DNA of 64,000 bases, from positions 216,409-280,408 of the forward strand of contig SCFE01000090.1 of the NCBI GenBank assembly GCA_004352715.1. The letters run 5' to 3'. This document shows positions 1 to 12,870 of this stretch, piece by piece. Position 1 is the first letter of the stretch; each line of letters begins with the position of its first letter. Both the position numbers and the translations under genes were made by a program. The stretch comes from Hofstenia miamia (Eukaryota > Xenacoelomorpha > Acoela). The notes beneath the pieces are model-generated. The model saw nothing but the letters and a program-made list of their open reading frames with translations, made no database searches and was not told the DNA's origin.

Positions 1-71
1 ATACGCATAGTGTTACGCAAAATGGCAATGGGAATTAAAACTATTATGTAGGCAATTTTATAAATGCAAAA

Positions 72-778
72 ATGAAATTAATGTTAGTTAACTCTCTAGT
101 ACTAAGTCATTACAGATACTGTAATATCTTATTTAATAACATAAACCACTCATTAATAAATAAAATTGATTCACAAATCAAATGGGCAGCTAATATTTAT
201 GACGAAAATTATTCTACTAAGAATGGAAAACGTTTATATTGTATTAATGATGCTTCATATTTCATAAGATACTTTTCATTAATAAAATTTTGGCATATCT
301 CAAACCAGCGCTCACCTTATAGTAAACTGCAATTTCCCCTATATGCGTGTTCAACTTATTATTGGAGGACATCCAAATTCAGTAAATTGAAGTCCAAGAA
401 CCATTTTCTTAAAAATTCATTTCTAAACTCAGCAGTTGATCTATGGAATAACTTACTAATTGAAATAAAGCGAATCAAAAAGCGAATTAAATTTAAAAAT
501 CAAATTAATAACCAATCCTTAAACAATGTATCCCTAAAATAGGTTCTACATCATGGAAAGGATTCCAGTTCTTTAAAAGATATCATTAATTAGCAATAAA
601 CTGGGTAAACTGATAATTCCGAATCTATGTTTTTTGTTATTATGTTTTTTTAGTTTTTGTGTATTTTATGTTGTTATTGACGCATTAAGTGTAGTATTAG
701 CAGCTTTTGTTGAGGTGTATAATTATGCCAATGTACTACAATTAATAAGAAATTCTATTCTATATTCTATTCTATAGT
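72..778 (+). mobile_element. LINE 3' fragment: end of reverse transcriptase ORF and TTCTA-rich tail
   Basis: The frame 72-542 reads LMLVNSLVLSHYRYCNILFN and later FLNSAVDLWNNL, the thumb and C-terminal pattern of CR1/Jockey-type LINE reverse transcriptases. The catalytic palm lies outside the window. After the stop the sequence is noncoding, then ends in repeated TTCTA units (about 750-778). The tail abuts a second LINE in the opposite orientation, so this copy probably inserted into that one. Confidence 0.65.
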
Positions 779-1460
779 CTGTCTAGTAATGTTTCAGCAG
801 CAAAATCGACATCCTCAATATTGAAAAGATTAAGCCAATCCTGTGAATGTAATTTAGTAGCGAACAAGTTCTTGGAACTTGCTCTTACGTCTCTAATAAA
901 GCGTTTCACACTTTTAGGCTTAATATTCTCAATAGGAATCAATATTGCAGCTGTAGCATGATCAGTTTTAAATGACAAGGTATAGGGTCCACATGACTTG
1001 AAAAACTTGGGAGTATTGAGAAAGAAGTTGTCTAAGATCACTTTCTTCCGAGTAGGGAAAAGTAACCATGGGAGTGAGTTGTAGTTTTCCAGTAAGGTCT
1101 GACAAGTTTAATTAATTAAATTCGCCAACAAATGTAATAATAGCCTCAGGGTAATTACTCAAAATTAGATAATGAGTTTTATAAGCAACCTGCTTTATGA
1201 AGAAATCATCAGTATATCCACGATGTTTACTTCTTAGAGGAAAATATAATGCAACAATAAAAGCAGGAATTTCATGTCATCGCTAATAACTTTTAGCCAT
1301 AGTGCCTCAATTTCATTTGATTTTTCAATGACATCGACACAGATATCTTGCTTCACGTAAATACAAACACCGCCACCCTTGTGTATGTTTATGCAATTTT
1401 TCTTTTTGCATTTGCAAACATCACGATCTCTGCGAAAGACTCGATATCCATTAATGCCAA
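772..1460 (-). pseudogene. LINE ORF2 remnant: endonuclease and EN-RT linker
   Basis: The minus strand reads HKGGGVCIYVKQDICVDVIE, the APE-type endonuclease KGGGV strand, near 1320-1390. It continues with IITFVGEFN near 1110-1150 (GDFN motif with Asp changed to Glu), then KSVKRFIRDVRASSK and LHSQDWLNLFN (772-1041), the usual linker before reverse transcriptase. Frames shift between segments, so it is dead. The rest of ORF2 is cut off by the plus-strand LINE tail at about 778. Confidence 0.65.
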
Positions 1461-1689
1461 ATATAATTATCAGGTACGCCAGAGTTCAGATGACGTTCAG
1501 TCATTACGGCTATCTCAGCATCAACATTCAACAAATCAACACCCAGACTATCACATGCCTTTATTCGCTTATCAACTTTTTTCCTAATCGAAAAAACCGT
1601 TACAGAGTAAAATATGAGGTAGTCTTTGTGCATCACCTAGTCACACATCAATCTTCTGATTATTGTAAAACAAAGTTAAATTTACTCTT

Positions 1690-2440
1690 TAAAACCCTTC
1701 TGATCAGCGCCATCTTTCTGATAAAAGATCTTTCTCAATGTTTCGCTCTAGTGACAATGCCCTTATTGAAATAAACACATTTCCCCGATACGACTTTAGC
1801 TTGTAAACATTACTTAACAACTTACGTGCATCCCATACATAACTCAATGTGCGCATAATAGTTCTAGGTGATCGAGCTTCTTTATTAAATCGGCCTATGC
1901 GACGAAAATTGGTAAAACCAATATTCTCCACTTCTAATTTATGGACCAAGTTGAGAATTTTGTTTCCTTCATCTTCTTGCCGTTTATGGAAATTTGTCTC
2001 AGTCGACTCATGAACACTACGTTTAGGTATACACTTAAGATGTTCCTTTTGTTCCATGCCTTTTCAAAAGTAATAGCTTGATCATTCATTTTCTGTTCCA
2101 AAGATTCAACAAATGTATCAAGAGCACATTTCAATGTGGCTTCAATCTGATAGGCTGCATCTTCCGTTTGAATAGGGTTAGTCGACGATGACTGTATAGT
2201 GTTTCTAGAATTAATAATATTTGAGATAACAACTTCCTTAAATCCAATTGTTGCATAGTCATTGCAGAACAAAATTAAATCAGTCCTGACTGCAAGCAAT
2301 TCTTTCAGAGTATTTTCAGTAAAGAGGTTACAACTCGCGTTCCAATGTAAAAAGATACCACATGAAAAACAGCAAAACACATTATCTATAGGAGCTTGCA
2401 CGTACCCCAATAGCAAAGCCACTTGGCATTTTCGTGGCAT
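1690..2440 (-). pseudogene. LINE ORF1 remnant with PHD-like finger and RRM-like domain
   Basis: Two overlapping minus frames, separated by a frameshift, form one ORF1. The first part (to about 2300) has DNVFCCFSCGIFLHWNASC followed by a C-rich end, like the PHD-type finger of CR1 ORF1 proteins. The second (about 1704-2057) has NIGFTNFRRIGRFNKEARSP and YRGNVFISIRALSLERN, the RIG...RP...F...R...L pattern of the ORF1 nucleic-acid-binding domain. It lies just upstream of the endonuclease remnant on the same strand, as expected in a LINE. Confidence 0.55.
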
Positions 2441-2491
2441 TACTTCGCACTTTCACTTAGAATTTACGTCGCATTTTGGTAAATATGGTTC

Positions 2492-2699
2492 CTTTTTGCC
2501 ACGTAACAAAATCACAAACTGTCACCAAAATGCCACGTGGCAATATCACGAAAATGCGACCAAAATGCCACGTAACTAAATAACAAAAATGCCACATGTT
2601 TGCGACGTAGCAAAATATCCAAAACGCCACATATTTGCCATGTAACAAAATAAATAAATCGCCACCTATATTCACATGGCAAAATAATCAAAATACACC
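2492..2699. repeat. 35-bp minisatellite, about six units
   Basis: Six consecutive units of 34-35 bp share a TTGCCACGTAACAAAAT-like core followed by an AAAATGCCAC-like end. Individual units carry point changes. Weaker related sequence continues left to about 2425, overlapping the start of the LINE ORF1 frame. Confidence 0.7.
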
Positions 2700-5600
2700 C
2701 TAGTTGGCAGGTTATAAAATATATAGTACACCAACAAAATGTAATTAATAGCTATTGCGAAAGTTTTATCTTCCATAATTCAATGATATTACATTAGTTA
2801 CAAGTATAGCAGCAATACTAAAATGTGCACTTGTATCAATCACATACAAATGAAATATTTATGGCGGAAAAAATGTCTATGAACAAGCCTAAAATAATTT
2901 AATGCATAATATAGCACTAATATCGAGTTTGCAATAGGCAATCCAAAAAATTGCACAAAATTCAATTTATTATAGATTGTATAAAAATTACCTTTGCCAA
3001 ATTCTCTTGAAATGCTGATCATTGTGTAAATTAGTTTAAATAATAGCTTATTGAAAATTTAAAATTGGCCTTACATTATTTGCATGGCAAGGAAAGAAGA
3101 CAGGTCGACAGTTACTAATGAAATTCACAGTCCGTGTTGACTTTGCACTGAAAGAAGTAATGAAAAACCAATTTTCAATAACTTCCTAATATATGTTGTA
3201 AATAAAATAATTACAATTTTTTTAACGAACCTGAATATAGAAAACGTTTCTGCAACTCTAATGGGAATGAAGTAGTTACGATCAAAACAAAAACAAGTAA
3301 TATATTATAAGCAGTTTTAATCATGACATTTAAAATTAATTAAATTTAATAAAACTCATCAGCATTTCAAGAGAAACTTTCTTTTACTACATTTCTACCT
3401 AAGAAAACTAAATTTTGATTAAAAACACACGTAGAACAAAAACCATGTATATTAAATATTTAAAAACTGTTACAATAAAACCATAATGTCATAATGTCTA
3501 ATCGCTTTTCGCCATCAGTCTTGATTGCTAAATATAAAAATGAATATAAAAATGCTTATAATAATATATATATACATATATATGTATAAACTTAAATTTA
3601 TTCTTAGTTTACAAATGCACCTGTTATGATTTCAGTAAGTCATGAGGAAACCAAGCTACATCTGGGAAAGAGAACTTTATATATATATATAAAAAATAGA
3701 TAGATACAAAATACGCATCCATCAATTGACATAACTTATGTCTACCTCAAAAAAATCAAAGTTCAGAGCCCGTATGCCCGCACCATGCCCGTACTATAAA
3801 AACCATGCCCGCACAACTTTGTCCGTGCCCGGTACGGGCACTACACTAGATGATAATGATTCCGGTACATCCCTAAATTAAAGTTATGCAAAATTGATAT
3901 ACAAAAATGTCAGACTTTCTATATTGGCCACATTATGCTGTAAAAATTTAACGTAAAAAAATTTCATGCAAAAAATATAGTAATTGAATTTATGAATCAC
4001 TAAAAGTATACTATTTAAATATATGTTTGCTGTAGTAAATTTCAAATAAAAAATGTATTACTCATCCCTAATGTCGACACCAATATGCTATGTTGCAAGA
4101 AAATCTTTCTAAATTAACTAATGGCCTTCATTAAAATCGTATATGCATAATGCTACATATTATAGTACTCATAAAGTACAATGCTATTTGGTACTCAATA
4201 ACATTCGCATGTTCTAAAAGATATCAAAAAACTATATGAATTCAGAATAGCATCAATTTGCAACTACAGACTTATTTTATCTTTTGTGACGGGTTATTAC
4301 AAAAATTTGTTCTGGGAAAGATCGGGAAATAACGTTGCAAATTTTTCGACTCCGCGACTAATGACTTTGCGCATCGCATGCTTCAATCGGATTTGGATAT
4401 CTTTGCACAAAAGTCATGAGGTCAAAACTATAAATAACATGAATACTTGACATGAAGAGAATATAATCGTTTTCAAAAGTTCAACATTTTTAATGAAAAA
4501 AAGTTAATCTTTCTAACTATCACGAAGCCACAGTAATACGTTTTAACTTTTAATCATCGTCATTACCCAATGCGGGGCAAAGCCCCTCGAAAATTTTTGA
4601 AAATATTGAGAAAATAGACCCTAGAAATTCATTTCACTATCCTAGATTTTAAATTTTTCAATTTTTTACGAAAAAATTTTTGATTTATCCAATCAAAATC
4701 AAATATGGAAACCTGACGGGAGGACATTCCACCATGCCCCCCCTGCGTAAGCCACTGGGATTTGCTATTGGGGTAGAGCTAGAGCATATAGTATTTCTTT
4801 CATTACCAGACATTTGAAGAGAGAACAGTAAACACGTCTGTTCACTTGCAGAGATAACTAAATATTTAGTTGTCTTTGTCACTTGGCGCTTTTTCATCAA
4901 TTGTGATTTTGTCAACCTGTTTCCATTATATGTTAAACTAAATTATACTAAGTAATTAAAATTTAATATTTCAAAAGTTCTGCATAAATTTGAAAATTTA
5001 CTATAATTTTCTTCTGGTAAATTTGTATGCTCAATGAAATTATGTAACATTCTGGTATTCATGCCATAGATATAATCGGGTAGAGATTTTCAAGCTTGAC
5101 TCCGAACAACGTCGCCTCTATTTGAACCAAACTCAATTTTTAGAACTTGATTACAAAATATATGTTTTAGAATGAAAATAATTCAGTTGCGTTTAAAAGC
5201 AATTAGAAATTTTTGTGTTAAAACTAACAAATTTGAAGTGTATTTCTACTAATGTTTGGAAAATATAACAATTCAGTGGCCTCAAATGTTTCTGTTGAAA
5301 GACGTCATCACATGTATTTGATCGTAAGTTCACTTGAAGATAAATCACGTTTTGATTGTGCACTTATGATCTTGTCCTGAAAACAGTTGACGTCGCAAGA
5401 GCAAAAGAAAGAATATTAGCTTTATCAAAATGTTGTCTATAATTTAACTGTTACAAAAGTCCATTGAATCGTCACATTTATTAAACATAATAATCATTAG
5501 GTAGTGAATTGAAATTGCAATTAACCAATCCAATGTATATAATTAAACAATTTGATTATTAGTAATTTTATTTTAAATAACTATAAGATTAAAGTAATAT

Positions 5601-7590
5601 CACTTAAAATAATATGAGTTTCATTTAAGTATAAACTACTTTTAAACATTTAGGAAAAATTATTTTTATCAACCGGATCTCAACCCGATTTGTAATTGAA
5701 TATTTCAACCCCACCCGTTTTACAACTATGATTTATATGTTATCCCCTACTTAAGTAATTGCAAAAATGTAGGAACATGCTAATTCATCAACATACATGT
5801 AAACCTAACAAATATAAATATAATACTATTAAAATGCTACATGAGTGGTTCAGCTGCAAGCTTTAGTTTGCTTACAAAGCAATTATAAGCTTTTCTCCAC
5901 ACGTATTTTCTATCGCATAATGTTCAATATTTTCAATCGAATAATCTACATAAGGTTGTATAAATAAATGTGACTTTTTCATTTCCATTATATTTGCAAA
6001 TCTATTTTAAAAATATTTAATATTTCTGCAATTTTCATAATATCTTAATGTTGGCGGTTTGTTAGATCGACTATAATGTGTATGATTGGTTGAAATTGAA
6101 AGCATCTAAGGTATACTTAATACAGTTCTGATATGCTATTGATCAGGGGCTTAGCCCATATTGATTGTGATTGAATATCATAGTAAGGCTATTATAATTT
6201 TATTTCTACTACAGCGGTTCGCGTTCATAACGACAGTATATCGATTTATAAAACGAATTTCGCCTATAACAAGTTTTTTTATTTCAGAGTTTTAGGCACG
6301 TATTAACATATAAATACTACAATTCTTATAGAACTTTGTTAATAAAACAATCAAAGAGTGAACCAGCGGACACACTGTATGTTTTGAGTTAATCCTGTTA
6401 AAAAACTAACCAAGTTTCAGGTTCGAATTAGATTAAATATTCTGTACCAATGTTGTATTGGGCTGTTTCGTCAATGTGATTTTGAAGTAGTATTCGCCCA
6501 GCTTTTCCGAACTACATTATTTATTTGTAGATTAGACAAATAAAAGAACGTATTAAATTTAATATATACCTTGAGAATCACTTTTCATTTTAAAGTTTCA
6601 TTAAAAAAACAAAAAATTGAATTGTACATCATATCCTGTAATTAGTCAGACAATACCTTTCTCTATATTCACGTTTTTCATCTTCATAAATAATTTTTTG
6701 AATAGTTTAAGAATTCGTTCTTCATTAATTTTCTATTATACTTAGTTTTACCCAATGTAATTGATCTTAGATTTAAATGATTAGAAATATTCGTTTTTCT
6801 TTCCAAAATAATAATAAACATCTAACATTTTGAAGGCTACTAATGATCTTAAATAGTATTTATATTTTTCTTACTAATTTTGTTCATTACCCCATTTAAA
6901 TACTTCCTCGAATTTCGATTTTGCTTTTTCCTTTAATTAGTTAACAAACAAGATTACTACAAGAAACGGGATAGAACGAGTGGTCGAAAGAGTGTTACCC
7001 CCTTTATATTGGAATAGGCTTTCCAATTTTTGAATTAATCCTATACTACATGCCATTTATTTTATCTTAATTTTTACCGTATTTATATAGTTCAATCTTT
7101 ATTCCTTTATAACTCATTATTATTACATTTTGGTGATTACTGAATGACGTTGTTAATATATATATATATATATATAGTTGATTCATTTATTCTATTTTAA
7201 ATATAATCAGGATATGTTGATTCTGCCAAACATTTATTAAATATGTCCCACAGAGGTTTCAATAAAATATACTTATAGCACAATTAACTTAAATAAGAAG
7301 TTATAAAGTCAAAAAAGTCATATTTTTGTTTTTGTAAAAATACGGTAATATTTGTAACTGAAATGTCATAAAAGTTATGTATTGGCATAGTTTCATTAAA
7401 TTAAGAAAAAAACTTTAAACTTAATGCTGGATTGTGACTGCTTCAAATCATTTGAACTAAAATATATACATATATTCATTCAATTTCACTTAATGTAATT
7501 CCTGGAACTAACCCCAGAAAAATTTAACTGATAGCTAATTGTTGACCCGAGAGAACTATATACATTATTATTTCATGGATTTTGCAAGGT
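2700..7590. other. Long stretch without recognisable genes
   Basis: A+T-rich noncoding sequence. Short TA/TATA microsatellites lie near 3565-3590, 3680-3700 and 7157-7177. A small cluster of CATGCCCG-like words lies at about 3770-3845. A possible lone hAT end (CCCCTGCGTAAGCCACTGG on plus) lies at about 4738-4757, but no partner end was found. No frame resembles a protein. Confidence 0.5.
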
Positions 7591-8200
7591 ACACGTGTTG
7601 CAGAACTGGGTCATGCATATTCAGGGAAAATATATGAGAGTTGACAATCTAATTGCTTCAATTAAAACTGCTATCATAAAATATCAATGTTTATCAATGT
7701 TTGACAGAGCTGAAATTCCACCAGATTTTGTTATTACTCTCACCCTTGATCTCGGAAAGGATACCTGTGAAATAATCACCTATATCAAGTCACGATTAGA
7801 AAATACCAATTTCACTGTCATAATGGATAAACATTTAATCGGAATTGTATGCCAAGCTACGAAAATGTCAAGCTACATCGGCTGCAGTTGAGAGATGTTT
7901 CTCTATGCTAAGAAAGCGTGGCCTTTGACAGAAATCTTAACCACAATAATATATAGAAATTTATGTGCTTTAAGAAATTGACTTATTGTTATGTAAATTT
8001 CTGTATTTTACTATATCTTGATCTCAGTAATAGAAAAAATGTTTTATATTGCTTAAATTAATCATTTTTAAAAATGGATGGTCATATTTTAGGGCACATT
8101 TAACTAAATTCCGTCATATTTTGTCATAAATTTAAGGTCATATTTTGTTTTCTTTAAAGTCATATTTCTGGTCTCCCTAGTAATATTTGAACAATATATT
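7580..8200 (+). mobile_element. hAT transposase C-terminal remnant
   Basis: The plus strand reads NWVMHIQGKYMRVDNLIASI and, in another frame near 7868-7920, TSAAVERCFSMLRKRGL, the ERxFS signature of the hAT dimerisation domain. DRNLNHNN follows. Frameshifts and stops show decay. From 8078 to 8185 the words TCATATTTT and TCATAAATTT recur, as in subterminal repeats of a DNA transposon. Similar TCATA words lie at 7310-7370. Exact ends were not resolved. Confidence 0.55.
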
Positions 8201-8655
8201 ATCCGGTATCCGGTATATTTAAATCACTATCCGGATCCTAGCCCTATTTTCTTCTTTAAAATTTACAAAATCGAAATAAATGACCACTTTTGTTCAACAG
8301 ATTTTTTCATTAAAAGATTTTTATATGAATGCTTGTAGATCAAAATTGCATTTTTTGAGGCTTTATTTCTTAAAGTTTTGTGATGGTTATAGTTGGCTGT
8401 CGTTCTATTTAGACAAAAACTACTTTTTTAGAATGCATATCCTTCCCGTCAATAAATCGGCCGTTCTTTATTTTTTTCGAGAGAGAGATTTCCTTGGCAG
8501 AAACGATCATTTCAAGTGGAAAAAATTTAGCATAACAAATTCCTTAGCTTAAACTTTATCCGAAGAGGAAGCGAACTTTATTTCAATTTTAGAGTTGTTC
8601 ATTATGAACATATATGTTTGGAACTTGCAAACTGTCAATTAGTAATTGTTACATT
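8200..8655. other. Noncoding stretch before the actin-like exon 2
   Basis: Contains the short repeated words TATCCGG/ATCCGGTAT (8202-8240) and an open frame at 8280-8552 (90 aa) with no recognisable motif. I do not call it a gene. Confidence 0.35.
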
Positions 8656-8659
8656 TTAG

Positions 8660-10102
8660 GCTAATCGTGAAAAAATAGCTGAAATAATGTTCGAAAAGCT
8701 AAAATGCAATTCTATATGCATTTGCAATCAATCAGTGCTAACACTCTATGCCAGTGGTAGAAAAACTGGCATTGTTGTTGAGTCTGGGGAAGGCTTAACA
8801 AATGTAGTTCCAATCATTGATGGTTTTGCAAAAAAAGAGGCAGTGGCAAGCACCAAATTTGCAGGTAACAGTGTCACTAATTATCTTGCAACTCTACTTA
8901 AAGAAAATGGCAAAAATCTTGATGAGAAAAGTTTGAAATACGTAAAAGAGAAACTCGGTCTGGTCGCATTAGAAAGTGGTCAATTCGAAAATTATCCTGG
9001 CCCAGATGTTGCTTATACTCTTCCCGACGGAACTGTAAAGTTTTATGTGTAAATATACATTTCATGTATAAATACATATGTATGATTAATCAAATCATAG
9101 ATATACGAGGAGCCTTAGTAATACATTACATTCAAATAACAATAAATTTAGAAGTAATTTCTGTGGAAACTTGAAAGCTGATTAAATATTCGCTTAAAAG
9201 CTGAAGCAGAGCAAAATACACTTTTTAACTCGAAATAAACCCTGGGAAGACTGCTAACTCATCAAAATGTATAGTTTGTTATGAGATTTAATTATGAAAA
9301 ATTTATTAGGGTAAATTTCCCATACAGCAATTGCCAGCATTAGCTTGCAATTACAAATGTGGAATCCATGAGTTTATTATATTTTTATTGACCCCAGTAG
9401 CTTGATAGAAATATAATATCTTTAAATATATCTTTATTTTAAAGTTTTGATTTGCATTTCGTGAAGAAAAATCAAGGTACAGTTCCAACACTGTTGACAC
9501 AATAACATATTACTATTTGTGCTTTTGTGGAAAATAAATTAAAAATGATGTAGTCGGAATGTATTTTCCACAACTACGATTAGTCCAATGATAAGGAAAA
9601 AAATTTTTGATTCGAAAAAAGAGGCATAGTTTTAATTTAAATTTTATCACATTTGTATAATTAAAATTAGAATTTGACGAGAAATTTTCTGCAAAATGAA
9701 TACTATTTAACTGCTTGACTTATTTAGGCAATCAGTCTTGGCGTTGAAAGGTTTAAGTGTGCAGAAGCAATTTTCAATCCCAGTCTGGCAGGAAGTTCAG
9801 ATGATTCTATTAATGACTTATTTTCTAAAAGCGTGAGTTCCCTTGACGATGAACTAAAGTCTACTCTATATAAGAATATCGTGGTTGCTGGTGGCAACAC
9901 GATGTTTCCAAATTTCATTGAGAGATTTGAAATGTCTCTCCCAAAATCAACGGAATTTAAAGTGTGGGCACTTGTTGATAGAATTATTCCCTCTTGGATT
10001 GGCGGTTCAATTCTTGGATCACTGGAAGATTTTAAAAACCTTTCAATTTACAAAAAGGAGTATGACGACAAAGGAACAAGCATTGTCGAAAAACTCAAAT
10101 AA
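8660..10102 (+). CDS. Divergent actin-like protein, exons 2-3 (C-terminal two thirds)
   Basis: Exon 2 (8660-9048) starts after the acceptor TTTTAG and reads ANREKIAEIMFEKLKC, the actin segment after PLNPK. It continues with SVLTLYASGRKTGIVVE (second phosphate loop) and stops at LPDGTVKFY. Exon 3 (9736-10102, donor GTGTAAAT and acceptor ATCAG) reads LGVERFKCAEAIFNPSL, then VVAGGNTMFPNFIERF (adenosine-binding motif), PSWIGGSILGSL and a final IVEKLK stop. An alternative join (TAT/GTG with GCA at 9729) adds two residues and is also in frame. Relative to actin, the Asp of the DSG loop is Glu (ESG), the following His is Asn, and the terminal KCF is missing. No start or N-terminal exon is found upstream on this strand; the matching first exon is at 13641-13934 on the other strand. 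It is a divergent actin-related protein of unclear subclass. Confidence 0.8.
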
Positions 10103-11591
10103 GTTTAACTAAGAATGCATAATTAGTCTAAATCTTACTGTTAAAATTTGCAAAATATCTAATGTAAGTAATGTTATCCTTTTGTTTTAATTTTTGCACT
10201 TTGCAATTTTTATTATTTTTAATGGGTTCTTCAGAAATACCTAAGCGATTATATGATAAAGGAATGTCTCCTCTTTCACTCAAGCTGTAAAATCAAACCG
10301 GTGCCGCTTCACTACCTACATTTATCAGGGAAAATCTTAATTGCAACACCAAGGGACTGGGTTGGCAGGCTTTAAGCAGGACAAGTTTAAAACATGTTTT
10401 AAGTACTGTTTAAAACAACTGATGTTTTTAGTGACGTTTTAAAATGTTTTCTTTCCAAATTTATATAGGAAAGTTAGGAAATTTATTTTTGCCTTTCGTC
10501 CATTCGTAGTTTTATATCCGATTTTCTACTGAAAATATATCAAAACTTTCATTTTGTTTCGTGTTTGAAACGAAAAGTGAATGGTGATAAATTTATCACA
10601 ATTCAATGTGTTGTTACTATATGTGTTTTTAGCAAAACTTTCGTATCTTGAGTTAGGTCTGTCTAAAAGTGAAAAAAACATTCTTGTTTTAACGTTTTAA
10701 ACGTATAAGGCGTTTTTTGTAAAACACACACTTTTTTGTCAACACTGCCAAGGCAAAAGCATTGAATGCAACAATAGCAGACATTTCATTGAATTTTCAA
10801 AGTATTGTTAAGAACCGCTTTGTTGAGTAAAATAAAATAATAAGGTGGATCATGTGACTGCTGTCGCGCATGATAATATAAAAAGTAGTGCAATTATTAA
10901 GTCAATTTTTGGAATTCTAGTAAAAAAATTGCAAAGAAATATCAAATTTATGCGAAGTATTCTATTTCATTTGCAAATCCTTTCTGAAGCTTGGCAATTA
11001 TATTTGGAAAATTTTCCAAACGACTTGCGAATTTTCCTAAAATTTTTCAAACTTTCCAAGTTGTTCCCGAATGAATTTGCACATTTCTTAAAAGGTATCA
11101 AACATTAGTTAGTTCAATATAATGTAATTGAGCAAATATCCACCAAAATAAATTATTTAATAAATTATAAAAGCAGTTGTCATAACTGTTTCAACAGTAT
11201 ACATAAAGCAGTGTGCATTTAGTAAACAGAACCAATAATATTTCAGTAAAATTAAGACACTATTACTTTCCATCAGCACGTAATGAAGTGAACAAAAGCT
11301 ATTACTGTGAATTTCTATGTTTCGCAAGTAATGTATCGTACACAACTAAGGTGTTTAAAGAAACTGGCGCTTTGTAGGAAGTACAAAAGCTGTACACTGA
11401 ATCATTGTGAAACAGCTAAGTACATTGATCAAAGCACATTTCATGCTCTAGTAGAGAGCATCCGCCATAGACCATCCACTTATGATCTGATAATGTACAT
11501 CCGCAGAAAGTTATACGGTTTACATACATATAGATATACATGTCCCGTTCTGCTGATTTGGAATTGGCTATTACCCATTGGCGGCATATGA
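10103..11591. other. No gene seen; left edge of the first assembly gap
   Basis: A+T-rich sequence after the actin-like stop. Short frames here have no family resemblance. It ends at the N run that begins at 11592. Confidence 0.4.
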
Positions 11592-12591
11592 NNNNNNNNN
11601 NNNNNNNNNNNNNNNNNNNNNNNNNNNNNNNNNNNNNNNNNNNNNNNNNNNNNNNNNNNNNNNNNNNNNNNNNNNNNNNNNNNNNNNNNNNNNNNNNNNN
11701 NNNNNNNNNNNNNNNNNNNNNNNNNNNNNNNNNNNNNNNNNNNNNNNNNNNNNNNNNNNNNNNNNNNNNNNNNNNNNNNNNNNNNNNNNNNNNNNNNNNN
11801 NNNNNNNNNNNNNNNNNNNNNNNNNNNNNNNNNNNNNNNNNNNNNNNNNNNNNNNNNNNNNNNNNNNNNNNNNNNNNNNNNNNNNNNNNNNNNNNNNNNN
11901 NNNNNNNNNNNNNNNNNNNNNNNNNNNNNNNNNNNNNNNNNNNNNNNNNNNNNNNNNNNNNNNNNNNNNNNNNNNNNNNNNNNNNNNNNNNNNNNNNNNN
12001 NNNNNNNNNNNNNNNNNNNNNNNNNNNNNNNNNNNNNNNNNNNNNNNNNNNNNNNNNNNNNNNNNNNNNNNNNNNNNNNNNNNNNNNNNNNNNNNNNNNN
12101 NNNNNNNNNNNNNNNNNNNNNNNNNNNNNNNNNNNNNNNNNNNNNNNNNNNNNNNNNNNNNNNNNNNNNNNNNNNNNNNNNNNNNNNNNNNNNNNNNNNN
12201 NNNNNNNNNNNNNNNNNNNNNNNNNNNNNNNNNNNNNNNNNNNNNNNNNNNNNNNNNNNNNNNNNNNNNNNNNNNNNNNNNNNNNNNNNNNNNNNNNNNN
12301 NNNNNNNNNNNNNNNNNNNNNNNNNNNNNNNNNNNNNNNNNNNNNNNNNNNNNNNNNNNNNNNNNNNNNNNNNNNNNNNNNNNNNNNNNNNNNNNNNNNN
12401 NNNNNNNNNNNNNNNNNNNNNNNNNNNNNNNNNNNNNNNNNNNNNNNNNNNNNNNNNNNNNNNNNNNNNNNNNNNNNNNNNNNNNNNNNNNNNNNNNNNN
12501 NNNNNNNNNNNNNNNNNNNNNNNNNNNNNNNNNNNNNNNNNNNNNNNNNNNNNNNNNNNNNNNNNNNNNNNNNNNNNNNNNNNNNNNNNNN
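11592..12591. other. Assembly gap, exactly 1000 N
   Basis: A round 1000-N run, typical of a scaffold gap of unknown or nominal size. Long open frames across it are artefacts. Confidence 0.98.
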
Positions 12592-12870
12592 CTAGAGTAG
12601 AAAAAAATTACAAAAAATTTAGAAAGAAATTAAAAATCGTACTTTTACATCGACAAAATACAATCGGAGACACAAACATGCTAAACACATTTACTGATTT
12701 TTTACACTGAGCTCACCACACATGGACACACACACACATTTATTCTATATATATTTTATTATTATTTTGTAAATACATGTAGATGTATTTGTAGTTTGTA
12801 GCTTTTTTACTGTTATTTATTTACAGCAATAAATTTGCTTTGAGTCATTATTATTTTAACACTTCAGTAA
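12592..12870 (+). mobile_element. LINE 3' untranslated tail
   Basis: CA-rich tract, then ATTATTTTGTAAATA, TAGTTTGTAG and finally GCAATAAATTTGCTTTGAGT. The same order ends the LINE at 40060-40210, so this is the 3' end of a related copy whose body is in the gap. Confidence 0.55.

Noticed and set aside
2492-2699. Possible CRISPR-like array
   Set aside because: The 35-bp units are continuous and degenerate with no unique spacers, and the genome is eukaryotic. It is a minisatellite.
4738-4757. Lone hAT end (rc CAGTGGCTTACGCAGGGG)
   Set aside because: No opposite end or 8-bp duplication could be found nearby, so no element was called.
6405-6440. tRNA B-box-like GGTTCGAATTA
   Set aside because: No matching A box, acceptor stem or cloverleaf around it.
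8280-8552. 90-aa open frame just upstream of the actin-like exon 2
   Set aside because: No recognisable motif and composition like random A+T-rich sequence; it does not supply the missing actin N-terminus.
11540-12600. Very long open frames across runs of N (also at 27101-28424, 47038-47354, 55041-55615, 62297-62575)
   Set aside because: They are open only because N has no stop codons; the ends show no gene.
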